In this document: positions 8,180-16,565 of the stretch, in pieces
How positions within the stretch are numbered: position 1 is the first letter of the stretch
How the letters are laid out: each line of letters begins with the position of its first letter
Source: Butyrivibrio sp.
GTDB taxonomy: Bacteria > Bacillota_A > Clostridia > Lachnospirales > Lachnospiraceae
Reading direction: 5' to 3'
DNA: 27,988 nt
Assembly: GCA_024690635.1 (NCBI GenBank)
Contig: JAILOW010000079.1
Coordinates: 1 to 27,988 of the forward strand
The notes under the pieces: generated by a model
Seen by the model: only the letters and a program-made list of their open reading frames with translations
The model's database searches: none
Told to the model about the DNA's origin: nothing
Program-made: the position numbers and the translations under genes

Positions 8180-9892
8180 TTACTGCCTTATAAACTTCCA
8201 GGCACTGAATCCGTCGAATTCAACTTCGGTCACAGTAATATCAGGACCGTATTTTTCATTAAGCCACATAAGAAGGTAGCCCATGCGCTCTCCGTTTCCA
8301 ACATAATAAACGTCGTCGCGCTCAACCAAAGCTTTGAAACAGTCCGATATTCCCAGCATATTGCCGTAATAATCGGAAAGAGGAGAAAAGATCTCCCATC
8401 CACCCACCTGCGTCATATTGGAATATAGTCCTGCGCAGGATCTGTCTATTTCAAAGATATTTTTTGCCCCAAGATAGCCTGCTCCCATCTCATCGATGCT
8501 AAGGACAAAGAAGCCATCGGCATTATGAATATCCTGAATATGCTCATAAGAAGAATCGGTCTTGGGATTAAAGCAGGTCCTCTTGTAATCCAGATTATTC
8601 TTTTGCCAGATAAAGGCTGAAACGATACAGATAACCGCCATAGCTGCCATTATTACAGGTCGTGATGACAAAGCCAACGGTCTTTTTTCCTCGCTATCCG
8701 CAGAATTCATGACACCTGACAGCATGCACACTCCTGCAACGGCCAGCATTCCCGCTGTCCAGGCGATGAATTCTACTCTCCACTCAACTCTTCTAAGGCA
8801 CACAAGATAATAAAGTTCTCCAAAGGTAAAGCAGGCAGAGACTATGATAAAAGGCAGTGCCTTCCATTTCTTTTTTATGATGGCAGCCAAAAGAGCTATT
8901 GCCACCAAAGCAAGGCTGACATCTGCAATAAGAACGGACTTTGCGTTCTTTCCAATATTTGAGAAAGTCTCTTTAAATTGATCCGCTCCGATCCTGAATC
9001 CGCTGACCTTGTAATTGTCACCGATCTCTTTCATGGTCTTTATCTTGTCGAGACTAAAGTACTCGGAATCATTCCACATCCATACGTCAAGGAGCTTAAA
9101 GTCCCACTCGGTAAAGCCCGCCTCAAGATACTCATCTTTTGCCCAGTTAAAGTTGTAATTGCCGTAGTCAACCTTCTCCGTCATGATGTCATTAAATTCA
9201 TGATAATCACGCCAGTTGGGGTCAAGGTAATGGTTGTAAACATGGGTTCCGAAGCAGATAGCGCAGACGATAACAGGAAGCGCAAGGCTGATAACAGTCT
9301 TTTTGTCAGGCTTTGAATCAATAAGCGCATAAAGAATCACCAGAGCAGCAAAAGGTACCGCCATCAAAAAGCTGTTAAATCTGGTGCAAAGGCCAAAGCC
9401 AAGCATCGCTGATGCTGCAATGAGCCTTGGCAGATTTCCTTTTTTTGAGATAAAAAGCGCAATAAGAAGTGCTCCGACGCAGGTGTACAGCGCAGAGTTT
9501 TTGGTGTACTGAATGTTTATGTAAAGATCGTTTGCTAAAAGAAGATTAAAAAGAAAGGCTGTAAATACTGCCGGCAATGTGTTCATTCTGTCCGTCAGAA
9601 CCATGCAGATAAGTATCACTGAAAACAGGTTCAGTAAAAGATAGGTCCACAGATAAACGTTCACTCCGGGGAAAATACCATAGAGGATCTTGAACATCCA
9701 GCCCATGAGAATGTTGGTGTAGACCAGATACTGTGATGCATCTCCGTAGGCTCCGGCAGCCATGAGGTTCATGGCCGTATCATCGTTGGTCTCGTATAAG
9801 ATCCCGCCAAAAACGATGCATAAAAGCCATACTGCCACAGAGATGGCTGCGATCAATATATTCTTGTTTTTTATATGTTTTTCCTTGAACAA
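8180..9892 (-). CDS. Polytopic GT-C-like membrane protein, family unknown
   Basis: A 570-residue protein with a first membrane helix at about 12-32, an acidic loop motif YETNDDTAM (about 33-41), roughly ten further hydrophobic segments, and a soluble outer domain of about 130 residues at the C-terminus. The D-D pair in the first outer loop and the overall shape suggest a GT-C glycosyltransferase, but I cannot assign a named family. The start is a TTG at 9892. It is supported by AGGTG, which overlaps the manA stop codon (TGAGGTG) at seven-base spacing, and by the lipophilic N-terminus that follows. It is the last gene before an 80-base gap in which I see no convincing terminator or promoter. 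Confidence 0.72.
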   Translation of the reverse strand: MFKEKHIKNKNILIAAISVAVWLLCIVFGGILYETNDDTAMNLMAAGAYGDASQYLVYTNILMGWMFKILYGIFPGVNVYLWTYLLLNLFSVILICMVLTDRMNTLPAVFTAFLFNLLLANDLYINIQYTKNSALYTCVGALLIALFISKKGNLPRLIAASAMLGFGLCTRFNSFLMAVPFAALVILYALIDSKPDKKTVISLALPVIVCAICFGTHVYNHYLDPNWRDYHEFNDIMTEKVDYGNYNFNWAKDEYLEAGFTEWDFKLLDVWMWNDSEYFSLDKIKTMKEIGDNYKVSGFRIGADQFKETFSNIGKNAKSVLIADVSLALVAIALLAAIIKKKWKALPFIIVSACFTFGELYYLVCLRRVEWRVEFIAWTAGMLAVAGVCMLSGVMNSADSEEKRPLALSSRPVIMAAMAVICIVSAFIWQKNNLDYKRTCFNPKTDSSYEHIQDIHNADGFFVLSIDEMGAGYLGAKNIFEIDRSCAGLYSNMTQVGGWEIFSPLSDYYGNMLGISDCFKALVERDDVYYVGNGERMGYLLMWLNEKYGPDITVTEVEFDGFSAWKFIRQ

Positions 9893-9903
9893 TTATTTAC
9901 ACC

Positions 9904-10932
9904 TCAGCATCTCACATCCAGCATCTGGATCCTGCCTTTTAACGTAAGAAGCGGTGAATTGGCAGGGATAAAGATGCAGTCACCCTTACGGACCTTAAGG
10001 TTTCCGTTATCCCAGATGATCTCTCCATCCCCCTCTATGCACATGAGCACCCTGAAAGAGAGCTCGTCAGTACTGTAGGTTACCTTCTGACCACGGGAAG
10101 TATTTACAAGCATACGATGAACTTCAAAATATCTGCAGCGGGATAAAAGCTCCGAAGCAACTCCCGGCGCATAGCGCAGAACACGAAGCCCCTGATGAGG
10201 CTCCGGAGATGCATTCAGATTGGCAACCGTCAGAGCTTTTTCTATGTGAAGCTCACGCTTGTTGCCGTATTTATCTACTCTGTCATAATCATAGAATCTG
10301 TAGGTGAGATTGCTGCTCTCCTGGATCTCTGCAATAAGAGCTCCGGAGCCGATAGCGTGGATGGTACCTGCCTCTATAAAGAATACGTCGCCCTTTTCAA
10401 TGGGAACGAACTGAAGATATTTTTCCATCTTGCCACGGGCTGCGGCATCTCTGATCATATCGGGAGTACAGTCGGTACGAAGTCCGTAGACAAGCCTTGC
10501 TCCGGGCTCTGCATCAAGCACATACCACATCTCACTTTTTCCAAGCTGACCTTTTTCGTTGAAAAAAGCATAATCATCGGAAGGATGCACCTGCACAGAC
10601 AGATCCTGCTTGGCATCGATGAGCTTTAAAAGAATGGGGATCTGACCGTCATAACCGCCGTCCTTACTACTTTCAAAAGCGCCGACGATCTTTTCCACAT
10701 GCTCCCCAAGGTACTCGGGATGTTTTTTCAAAACCTCCGACAAAAGCATTCCATCAAAAGAGCCACCCTTTACCGAACAGGTGCCGTCAGGGTGGGTGCT
10801 GCATTCCCAGGATTCCGCCAGGGGATCCATATCTATGTTTTTATTAAAATCTTTATTAAGCCGCTGTCCGCCCCAAAGGTAGTCTTTACCTACGGGGCGG
10901 AGAATAAAAGGCTCATTGTTACTCAAGTTCAT
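9904..10932 (-). CDS. manA: Mannose-6-phosphate isomerase, class I
   Basis: A 342-residue zinc-dependent phosphomannose isomerase, interconverting fructose-6-phosphate and mannose-6-phosphate as the entry to GDP-mannose. Zinc ligands of the class I cupin core are present: SVQVHPSD (Q114, H116), KSEMWYV (E134) and GTIHAIGSG (H192), with the substrate-binding TYRFYDYDR (210-218). I chose the ATG at 10932 because AAGGA lies six bases upstream and the family-like sequence (EPFILRPVGKDYLWGG) begins right after it. A longer frame to 11028 would only read through the end of manC in another phase. The start overlaps the manC coding end by 14 bases, so the two are translationally coupled. Length is close to the Firmicute norm of about 310-330. 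Confidence 0.95.
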   Translation of the reverse strand: MNLSNNEPFILRPVGKDYLWGGQRLNKDFNKNIDMDPLAESWECSTHPDGTCSVKGGSFDGMLLSEVLKKHPEYLGEHVEKIVGAFESSKDGGYDGQIPILLKLIDAKQDLSVQVHPSDDYAFFNEKGQLGKSEMWYVLDAEPGARLVYGLRTDCTPDMIRDAAARGKMEKYLQFVPIEKGDVFFIEAGTIHAIGSGALIAEIQESSNLTYRFYDYDRVDKYGNKRELHIEKALTVANLNASPEPHQGLRVLRYAPGVASELLSRCRYFEVHRMLVNTSRGQKVTYSTDELSFRVLMCIEGDGEIIWDNGNLKVRKGDCIFIPANSPLLTLKGRIQMLDVRC

Positions 10933-12232
10933 GCTTTTCCTTATCCTCAACGGAAATATCTGTACCAAGCTGCACTTCCACAAGCTTAAGCTCGGTCTCT
11001 GCCATAACGGTGTGTCTGCAGCCTGCATTCATGGTGATAACATCGCCGGCCTGAATATTCTGCTCCATGCCGTCCACTACGGTCTTGCCGCGGCCTGACA
11101 ATACAACCCAAACCTCGTCTCTGTGCTTATGGCTGTGATAGTTCATGGAGTGTCCGGGATTGAGCACAACCTTGATGGTCATGGCTTCTGCTTCCACGTC
11201 CATTACCTGATAGCGTCCCCAGGACTTTTCGGCGAACATGATCTGCTGATCGATGCCGTCCACGTAGGGCTTGATATAGGAGCTCTGCTCCTTGTCGGAA
11301 ACAAGAATACCCTCGGGAGAAGCTGATATCACCACATCCGTAAGACCCATAGCGATAATGGGCACGTTCAGCTCGTTCAGGATATGAACGCCTTCGCATC
11401 TGTCATTCATGATACCCTTGCCCACAACGTTCTCAGTCATGGCCTCAGTCAGTGTATTCCAGGTTCCAAGGTCCTTCCACTGACCTGCAAAACGCTGAAC
11501 CTGTATCTTGTCCTCTTTTTCAACAACTGCGTAGTCAAAAGAGATCTTGTTAAGAGTCTCGTATTTGGTAAAGAGATCGTGATAGTCCTCAAAATCTATG
11601 AGTTCATGAGCTTTCTTAAGAACATAGGAAAGCTTGTAGGCAAATACTCCCGCATTCCAGAGAGCGCCTTTTTCTATATATTCTTTTGCAACGTCTGCTG
11701 TGGGCTTTTCCTTGAAAGCCGTAACATCGGATGTCTGCTCTTTTCCCGCAGGAATGATGTAGCCGTACTTTTCACTGGGGTAGGTGGGCTCGATTCCCAT
11801 GAGCACAAGGTTTGCCTCGCCCTTTGCTGCCTGATCCGAGAGATTTTTAAGTGCTTTGAAATAATCAGACTCAACGTAAGGATCCACAGGACATACCACA
11901 ACGGGCTCCTCAGGATCGACTCCCATCTCATCTGCAAGATATGCTGTAGCCAGCGCGATGGCAGGGAAAGTATCCCTCCTGCAGGGCTCAACGCTGATGC
12001 CAACGCCGTTACCCAGCTGATTGTTAATAGATGAGATCTGGCTCTTGCCGGTAGCTATCGTGATCCTTGAATCAGCATCTACCTCACGTATGCCTCTGTA
12101 CATACGCTGCACCATGGATTCGTAGGTGCCGTCCTCTCTTTTGAATATCTTGATAAACTGTTTACTGCGGACATCGTTGGAAAGGGGCCACAGCCTCTGT
12201 CCCGAACCGCCTGATAAAAGAATAATGTTCAT
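10919..12232 (-). CDS. manC: Mannose-1-phosphate guanylyltransferase with C-terminal cupin
   Basis: A 437-residue enzyme that makes GDP-mannose from GTP and mannose-1-phosphate. The nucleotidyltransferase domain (1 to about 270) carries LLSGGSGQRLWPLS (5-18), PVDPYV (115-120), FKEKPT (173-178) and WNAGVF (192-197). A C-terminal cupin (about 335-437) contains YHSHKHRDEVWVVLSG (365-380). In type II enzymes this region is the isomerase half; a separate ManA gene directly downstream suggests the isomerase function is at least shared. The ATG at 12232 has AAAGGA eight bases upstream, and a near-consensus promoter lies at 12256-12283. No phosphomannomutase gene is seen in the window, so mannose-1-phosphate would have to come from elsewhere in the genome. 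Confidence 0.95.
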   Translation of the reverse strand: MNIILLSGGSGQRLWPLSNDVRSKQFIKIFKREDGTYESMVQRMYRGIREVDADSRITIATGKSQISSINNQLGNGVGISVEPCRRDTFPAIALATAYLADEMGVDPEEPVVVCPVDPYVESDYFKALKNLSDQAAKGEANLVLMGIEPTYPSEKYGYIIPAGKEQTSDVTAFKEKPTADVAKEYIEKGALWNAGVFAYKLSYVLKKAHELIDFEDYHDLFTKYETLNKISFDYAVVEKEDKIQVQRFAGQWKDLGTWNTLTEAMTENVVGKGIMNDRCEGVHILNELNVPIIAMGLTDVVISASPEGILVSDKEQSSYIKPYVDGIDQQIMFAEKSWGRYQVMDVEAEAMTIKVVLNPGHSMNYHSHKHRDEVWVVLSGRGKTVVDGMEQNIQAGDVITMNAGCRHTVMAETELKLVEVQLGTDISVEDKEKHELE

Positions 12233-12255
12233 ATTTATAGTCCTTTCGCATGACT

Positions 12256-12283
12256 ATTATAGCCTATTTTATCTCAAACTCAA
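12256..12283 (-). promoter_or_regulatory. Likely internal promoter ahead of manC-manA
   Basis: On the minus strand TTGAGT (12278-12283) and a perfect TATAAT (12256-12261) are separated by 16 bases, 24 bases ahead of the manC ATG. The -35 box lies within the last codons of the upstream oxidoreductase gene. It would let GDP-mannose genes be expressed apart from the upstream unit. Confidence 0.6.
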
Positions 12284-13264
12284 AAACTTCTCATAAACCC
12301 CGGCTCTGGCGATAGCTTCGTTCCTCTCCCAGACAGGATTCTTCACGGAATCTGAGGTACTCTCTGACATACGGCGGACAAACTCGGCAAATTCGTAGCG
12401 AAGGCCGTCACCTTCAAATTCGCAGGTGTATTTTTCCGTCTTTCCAAGAGCATCGGATCTTATTTCAAAATTCCTCGTAAGCCACCAGGGTGATGGTACC
12501 AGAATACAGTTTTGAGTGCCTGTTATAAGGAGCTGTCCTTCGCTCTTTACCATAAGCCCTGTTTTGGCTGTGGCAGTTGCTCTTCCGGAATAGGTAAACA
12601 CTGCCTTGGCGTAGCCGTCAACTCCGGTATCGGCCTTGATATTCATAAACTCTATCTTGTCATAGTCCATTCCGAGGAATCGGAAGATCGGCAAAAGGTC
12701 ATAGCTTCCAAACTCCGTAAAAGAGCCGCCAAAATCCGTATCGTCATACTCTCTGCAGCCGGCAGCCGTAAGCCTTGTAAAGGCCGCCTCAACATCAATG
12801 ATGTCGCCTATGACTCCGCTCTCAACCACTTCTTCTATCTTTTTAAAACCGGGGCAGAAGGCGGTTTTTATGCCTTCCATGAGGACCAGGTCTTTTTTCG
12901 CTGCAATTTCAAACAGCTGCCTTGCTTCAGCTTCCGAAAAGCACATGGGTTTTTCGCAGAGAACATGTTTTCCGGCATTAAGCAGATCTTTTGCATAGGA
13001 ATAATGACTTCCATGGGGAGATGCTATATAGGCTGCATCAATACTTTCGATAAGCTTTTCAAAATCATCGGTTGTGGTGACAGCTGCTGCCTCATTAGCT
13101 TTTGCAGAGCCCGCGTCATCCCCGGAAAAAGCTCTTTTCACAAACTCCTGTGCCCTTCCCTCATGGGGATTGTACACACAGCGAAGCCGGACTCCCTCAA
13201 CGAAGTCCAGCTCCTTTACAGCTCTTTTTGCAATTCGTCCTGTTCCTATTATTCCCAGACGCAT
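12269..13264 (-). CDS. Gfo/Idh/MocA-family oxidoreductase
   Basis: A 331-residue NAD(P)-dependent oxidoreductase. The Rossmann start is MRLGIIGTGRIAKRAV, with the nucleotide loop at G7-x-G9; YIASPHGSH (79-87) and HVLCEKPMCF (100-109) are the family's cofactor and catalytic-lysine motifs (K105). In the second domain GGSFTEFGSYDLLPIF carries the conserved G-x-Y stretch where many dehydrogenases have D-x-x-x-H. It acts on sugars or polyols in the cytoplasm. The start ATG has AGGAG seven bases upstream. It is a clear paralogue of the oxidoreductase half of the upstream fusion gene (shared GSFxEFGSY, KSEGQL, SPWWL, YEFAEF patterns), so the pair likely arose by tandem duplication. Substrate unknown; sequence alone does not give the direction of the reaction. 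Confidence 0.9.
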   Translation of the reverse strand: MRLGIIGTGRIAKRAVKELDFVEGVRLRCVYNPHEGRAQEFVKRAFSGDDAGSAKANEAAAVTTTDDFEKLIESIDAAYIASPHGSHYSYAKDLLNAGKHVLCEKPMCFSEAEARQLFEIAAKKDLVLMEGIKTAFCPGFKKIEEVVESGVIGDIIDVEAAFTRLTAAGCREYDDTDFGGSFTEFGSYDLLPIFRFLGMDYDKIEFMNIKADTGVDGYAKAVFTYSGRATATAKTGLMVKSEGQLLITGTQNCILVPSPWWLTRNFEIRSDALGKTEKYTCEFEGDGLRYEFAEFVRRMSESTSDSVKNPVWERNEAIARAGVYEKFLSLR

Positions 13265-13309
13265 ATTTACTCCTGCACTTTTTTATTTTTCATACGCAGC
13301 CTTGGCATT

Positions 13310-14662
13310 CTACCATCCCTGCTGCGATCTTCTTATATCCATAAATTTCTCCACCACCCTGGCCATGGCAATGGACTCATCGGCAGTCAGCTTGTAGTCA
13401 TTGCCGCCGGTGCCGTTTATCTTGGTGAGGAACTCCGCGATCTCGTAGCGGAAGCCGTCAACACCCACAAAGCTAACTTCATGGTGATCCACACGGCCCG
13501 GATCCTCGTATCTTACATCAAAAGATCTGATAAGCCACCAGGGGGACTGAGCCAGAATGTAGCCTTCCGTTCCCGCAATAACCAGCTGGCCTTCGCTCTT
13601 AACGCCCGCTCCTGTCTTGGAGGTAGCAAGAGCGTTTTTATATCTGAACTGAACCTTGGTAAAGACATCTATACCGCTGTCACCAAGGATTGAATTGATC
13701 TCAAGGTCTTCGTAGTCCGTGCCCAGTATCTTGAATATTGGAAGCATTGTATAGCTTCCGTACTCCATGAAGGCTCCGCCGTATTTTGCATCGGACATCT
13801 CTCTGGAGCCGGGTGCACCGATCCTTGTAAAGCAGGCTTCGATATCGCAGACTTTTCCGATAGTCCCGTTACATGCAACCGTAAGAAGCTGCTGAAATCC
13901 CGGCAGATAGGCTGCTCTTATGCCTTCCATCAGGACCACTTCTTTTGTCTTGGCAAGGGCGTAGAGTTCTATCGCCTCATCATAGGTAAAGGTCATGGGC
14001 TTTTCGCAGAGGACGTGTTTTCCCGCCTGCAGCGCCCGCCTTACATAGTCCGCGTGGGTTTCGTTGGGAGATGCTACATACACGGCATCCACCGCGTCAA
14101 GGAATTTCTCATAGTCATCGCTGTAAGGGATCACCGAAAACTCTTTTGCGAAAGCATTAAGGCTATCCAGCTCCGGATTGTATGCAGCTACCGCTTCAAC
14201 ACCTGATACAAAGCTGGTTTCGGCGATAAATCTTCTGGTGATCCTGCCGGTTCCCACGATGCCAAGCTTTATAAGCCTTAGGATGTCGTTTCGCTTAACA
14301 GTCGAGGAAATATGGGGCGTCCTCTCAAGGTACACCACATTGCAGTACTGCTTCAGATAGTCGAACTTACCTGTCCAGTCAGAGCCCAGCACAAAAGTAT
14401 CGACACCGTATTTCTGAATATCCTCGATCTTTTGTCCGTCGTGATCCTCCACGATGATCTCGTCCGCGAAGCCTGTTTCGCGCACGTTCTGTATTCTGGT
14501 CATTATGGGATCAACAAGATTAAGCTTACCTCTCTGGCGGTCAAAGTGCTCCGTGGTGACACCGACTATCAGGTAGTCTCCCAGCTCTTTTGCACGCTTT
14601 AGGAGATTATAATGTCCCTCATGGAACAGATCGAAGGATCCGTAGGTAATTATCTTTTTCAT
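13310..14662 (-). CDS. Fusion: TagD-like cytidylyltransferase + Gfo/Idh/MocA oxidoreductase
   Basis: A 450-residue two-domain protein. Residues 1 to about 128 form a complete HxGH-type cytidylyltransferase like TagD (glycerol-3-phosphate cytidylyltransferase): TYGSFDLFHEGHYNLLKRA (6-24), VDPIMTRIQNV (50-60), VLGSDW (91-96) and the end motif ISSTVKR (118-124). The oxidoreductase begins at about 131 with KLGIVGTGRITRRF and has VYVASPNETH (194-203) and HVLCEKPMTF (216-225). I chose ATG 14662 because AGGAGG, overlapping the LicD stop, precedes it by seven bases; a frame running up to 14749 adds residues unlike any domain. The architecture echoes TarI-TarJ/Bcs1, where a reductase and a cytidylyltransferase make CDP-ribitol, but with unrelated reductase and different cytidylyltransferase types. 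It probably makes a CDP-polyol. Substrate unknown. Confidence 0.9.
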   Translation of the reverse strand: MKKIITYGSFDLFHEGHYNLLKRAKELGDYLIVGVTTEHFDRQRGKLNLVDPIMTRIQNVRETGFADEIIVEDHDGQKIEDIQKYGVDTFVLGSDWTGKFDYLKQYCNVVYLERTPHISSTVKRNDILRLIKLGIVGTGRITRRFIAETSFVSGVEAVAAYNPELDSLNAFAKEFSVIPYSDDYEKFLDAVDAVYVASPNETHADYVRRALQAGKHVLCEKPMTFTYDEAIELYALAKTKEVVLMEGIRAAYLPGFQQLLTVACNGTIGKVCDIEACFTRIGAPGSREMSDAKYGGAFMEYGSYTMLPIFKILGTDYEDLEINSILGDSGIDVFTKVQFRYKNALATSKTGAGVKSEGQLVIAGTEGYILAQSPWWLIRSFDVRYEDPGRVDHHEVSFVGVDGFRYEIAEFLTKINGTGGNDYKLTADESIAMARVVEKFMDIRRSQQGW

Positions 14663-14673
14663 GGCTAAGCCTC

Positions 14674-16548
14674 CTAGTACTGCACGATCTGGCCGTGACG
14701 CCAGATATAAGGTCTCTGTGAATAATGAAATGCATCTGAGACGCCGCATTCATCTCCGTAGAAGAGATCACACCAGCCGGCAGCCCGCTCAATATCAAGC
14801 TGCGTGGGTGCCTCTACAAGTATTATAGAGTCGTTTCCTCGTATCTTCTCCATGAGATCAGCATATTCACCCGCTATATCAAGTCCGCATCTTTTTATCA
14901 GCTCTGTGGCATCTTTCGGAGCAAACACCAGGGCTGCAGTATTATCTTTATCCTTTGCCAGTATCGATACAATATCCCGAAGGTTACTGATGCCTCCATG
15001 ACCGCCGTTTATAATGTCCGTAGCGGTAAAGCACAAAAGGACTTTGTACTTTTCACTTCCGTCTTCTTTGCGTGCAAGTTCAAGCCAGTTTTCGGGAATG
15101 CTCGAAAGAGCCTCTTTATGGTACTCATCATAGTTTCTTTGCATTCCGTAGATGATATTGTCAACCACGTCCTGCAGATATTTAAAAGCCTTATGAGGAT
15201 CTGCATCATTCTCCGCGATTTTATAAGCTTCAAAGACCGCTTCGCAGGCTTTTTCCAGGTACGGTATTGCAGGAGTTCCTTCACCAAATACCTGCTCAAG
15301 GCTTGTTCCAAGACCTGTTATGGCATCCTGAATATCCCCGAGAAGAGTCTTTGCACCTTCTGTATCAAGAAGTTCTTCTGCGGTTTTTCCCGGATGATTT
15401 TCAGGATAGTCGTTTGGATAATTCCAGTGATAGGCAGCTCCCAGTTTTACAAAGGCATGCCAGATGGCCTCATACAGGGTATCCAGCATATCGTGGAACT
15501 CTTTTTCCCATGGCTTTGCCTTATAGTTATCCCCTACGTCGCCTCCTAAAAAAACGCTGACTTCGCTTCTGTAAAAGGGATAACCGTGACCTGCAGTAAA
15601 GCGCATGGGTATCATATATCCGGGACCATACTGATTTTCCAGCTCCTGCCTGTATCCTGTGGGTGCAGGCAGCTCCATATCCTCATAAGGAAGATCAGTC
15701 ACACCCTCGTACCACTCTAAAAGTCTTGGTTTGTCCGGCTTGGGCGGTGCGATGATAGCAAGGTTAGGTGCATAGTCTATGGCATTGGCATCTTCTTTTT
15801 TGCACATCTGCGCCACTCTGTCTGTAGCAAGAAAGAGCTGATTTCTAAGGGAACCCTTCGGATCCTCCACAGGCTCTTTTCCAAGAAGATGCTGATGAGC
15901 AAGACGGAGATTTTTATATTCGTCTAAAAAGGTTTGTATGGTATCCTTCGGAATTTCTATTTCTGCTTTTTCCGCCATGGCAGATATCTCATTAAAAGTT
16001 ATCAGCCTGCCTGAAAGGTAAGTTTCTTCCAGAGTTTTTATGTCGTAGGCGAGCTTGTAGCTAAGATAGTAAAGCTGTTTCTGGATCTTGAACTTTTCAG
16101 GATCCGCAGGCATGTAATCAAGGGGAAAGATATCTATAAAGCAGATAAAGGGACAGCCATGGTATTTCTTTGTCCTCTCATCATCCCAGGTAAGTTTTCC
16201 TGTTCCGTTGGAAACAACAGCGTGGTAACTACTGAAAGTCTCGGTATTGTAAAAGCTCCTAAGATACAGTCCTTCCGGAAGTTCGTCCTCCATCTGCAAA
16301 AACTTCATGTAGTCTTCCCTTGGCATAGCAAGATCGATGTCGTCATCCCAGGGAATGTACCCCTTGTGGCGCACCGCTCCAAGGAGTGTTCCGACTTCCG
16401 CATAATAAGTAAGGCCCTTTCTGTCAAAGAGCTGTTTCAGTTCGTCATATATGGACATCTGGGCAGCCCAGCAGCGCTTCATCATCTCACTGACGATGAA
16501 ACCTTCTCTGATCTCGTCCTTAAAAAAGCTCTCGCTGAATGTCCGCAT
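14674..16548 (-). CDS. LicD-family phosphotransferase with long C-terminal extension
   Basis: A 624-residue protein. The LicD domain has GTLLGAVRHKGYIPWDDD (53-70), the nucleotidyltransferase-fold active site with its D-D-D-x-D cluster, then FIDIFPLDYMP (137-147) and YGPGYMIPM (307-315). LicD enzymes transfer phosphocholine or phospho-polyols from CDP donors to cell-surface glycans. Typical LicD proteins are about 270-300 residues. Here about 300 residues follow, including a helical middle and a 125-residue end (500-624) with KVLLCFTAT, GGHGGI and DLFYGDECGVSDAFHYSQRP, which resembles the nucleotide-binding half of GT-B or CDP-glycerol phosphotransferases. The ATG has GGAG nine bases upstream; the stop overlaps the next gene's Shine-Dalgarno. 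Two cytidylyltransferase domains nearby could supply its CDP donor. Confidence 0.88.
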   Translation of the reverse strand: MRTFSESFFKDEIREGFIVSEMMKRCWAAQMSIYDELKQLFDRKGLTYYAEVGTLLGAVRHKGYIPWDDDIDLAMPREDYMKFLQMEDELPEGLYLRSFYNTETFSSYHAVVSNGTGKLTWDDERTKKYHGCPFICFIDIFPLDYMPADPEKFKIQKQLYYLSYKLAYDIKTLEETYLSGRLITFNEISAMAEKAEIEIPKDTIQTFLDEYKNLRLAHQHLLGKEPVEDPKGSLRNQLFLATDRVAQMCKKEDANAIDYAPNLAIIAPPKPDKPRLLEWYEGVTDLPYEDMELPAPTGYRQELENQYGPGYMIPMRFTAGHGYPFYRSEVSVFLGGDVGDNYKAKPWEKEFHDMLDTLYEAIWHAFVKLGAAYHWNYPNDYPENHPGKTAEELLDTEGAKTLLGDIQDAITGLGTSLEQVFGEGTPAIPYLEKACEAVFEAYKIAENDADPHKAFKYLQDVVDNIIYGMQRNYDEYHKEALSSIPENWLELARKEDGSEKYKVLLCFTATDIINGGHGGISNLRDIVSILAKDKDNTAALVFAPKDATELIKRCGLDIAGEYADLMEKIRGNDSIILVEAPTQLDIERAAGWCDLFYGDECGVSDAFHYSQRPYIWRHGQIVQY

Positions 16549-16565
16549 CTATATCGCTCCAATCA

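Noticed and set aside
9904..11028. A longer manA start at 11028
   Set aside because: The extra 32 residues read manC sequence in another phase and are unlike ManA; the ATG at 10932 has a Shine-Dalgarno and begins the family-like sequence.
11384..12034. A 216-codon open frame on the plus strand inside manC
   Set aside because: Antisense to a fully conserved guanylyltransferase and without recognisable motifs or initiation signal.
12512..13693. A 393-codon open frame on the plus strand across both oxidoreductase genes
   Set aside because: It is antisense to two well-supported paralogous genes, shows no domain, is rich in cysteine, serine and isoleucine as reversed coding strands are, and lacks a Shine-Dalgarno. 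It is a by-product of codon use.
13310..14749. A longer start at 14749 for the cytidylyltransferase-oxidoreductase fusion
   Set aside because: The added 29 residues run into the LicD coding end, while ATG 14662 follows AGGAGG at ideal spacing and opens the TagD-like domain exactly.
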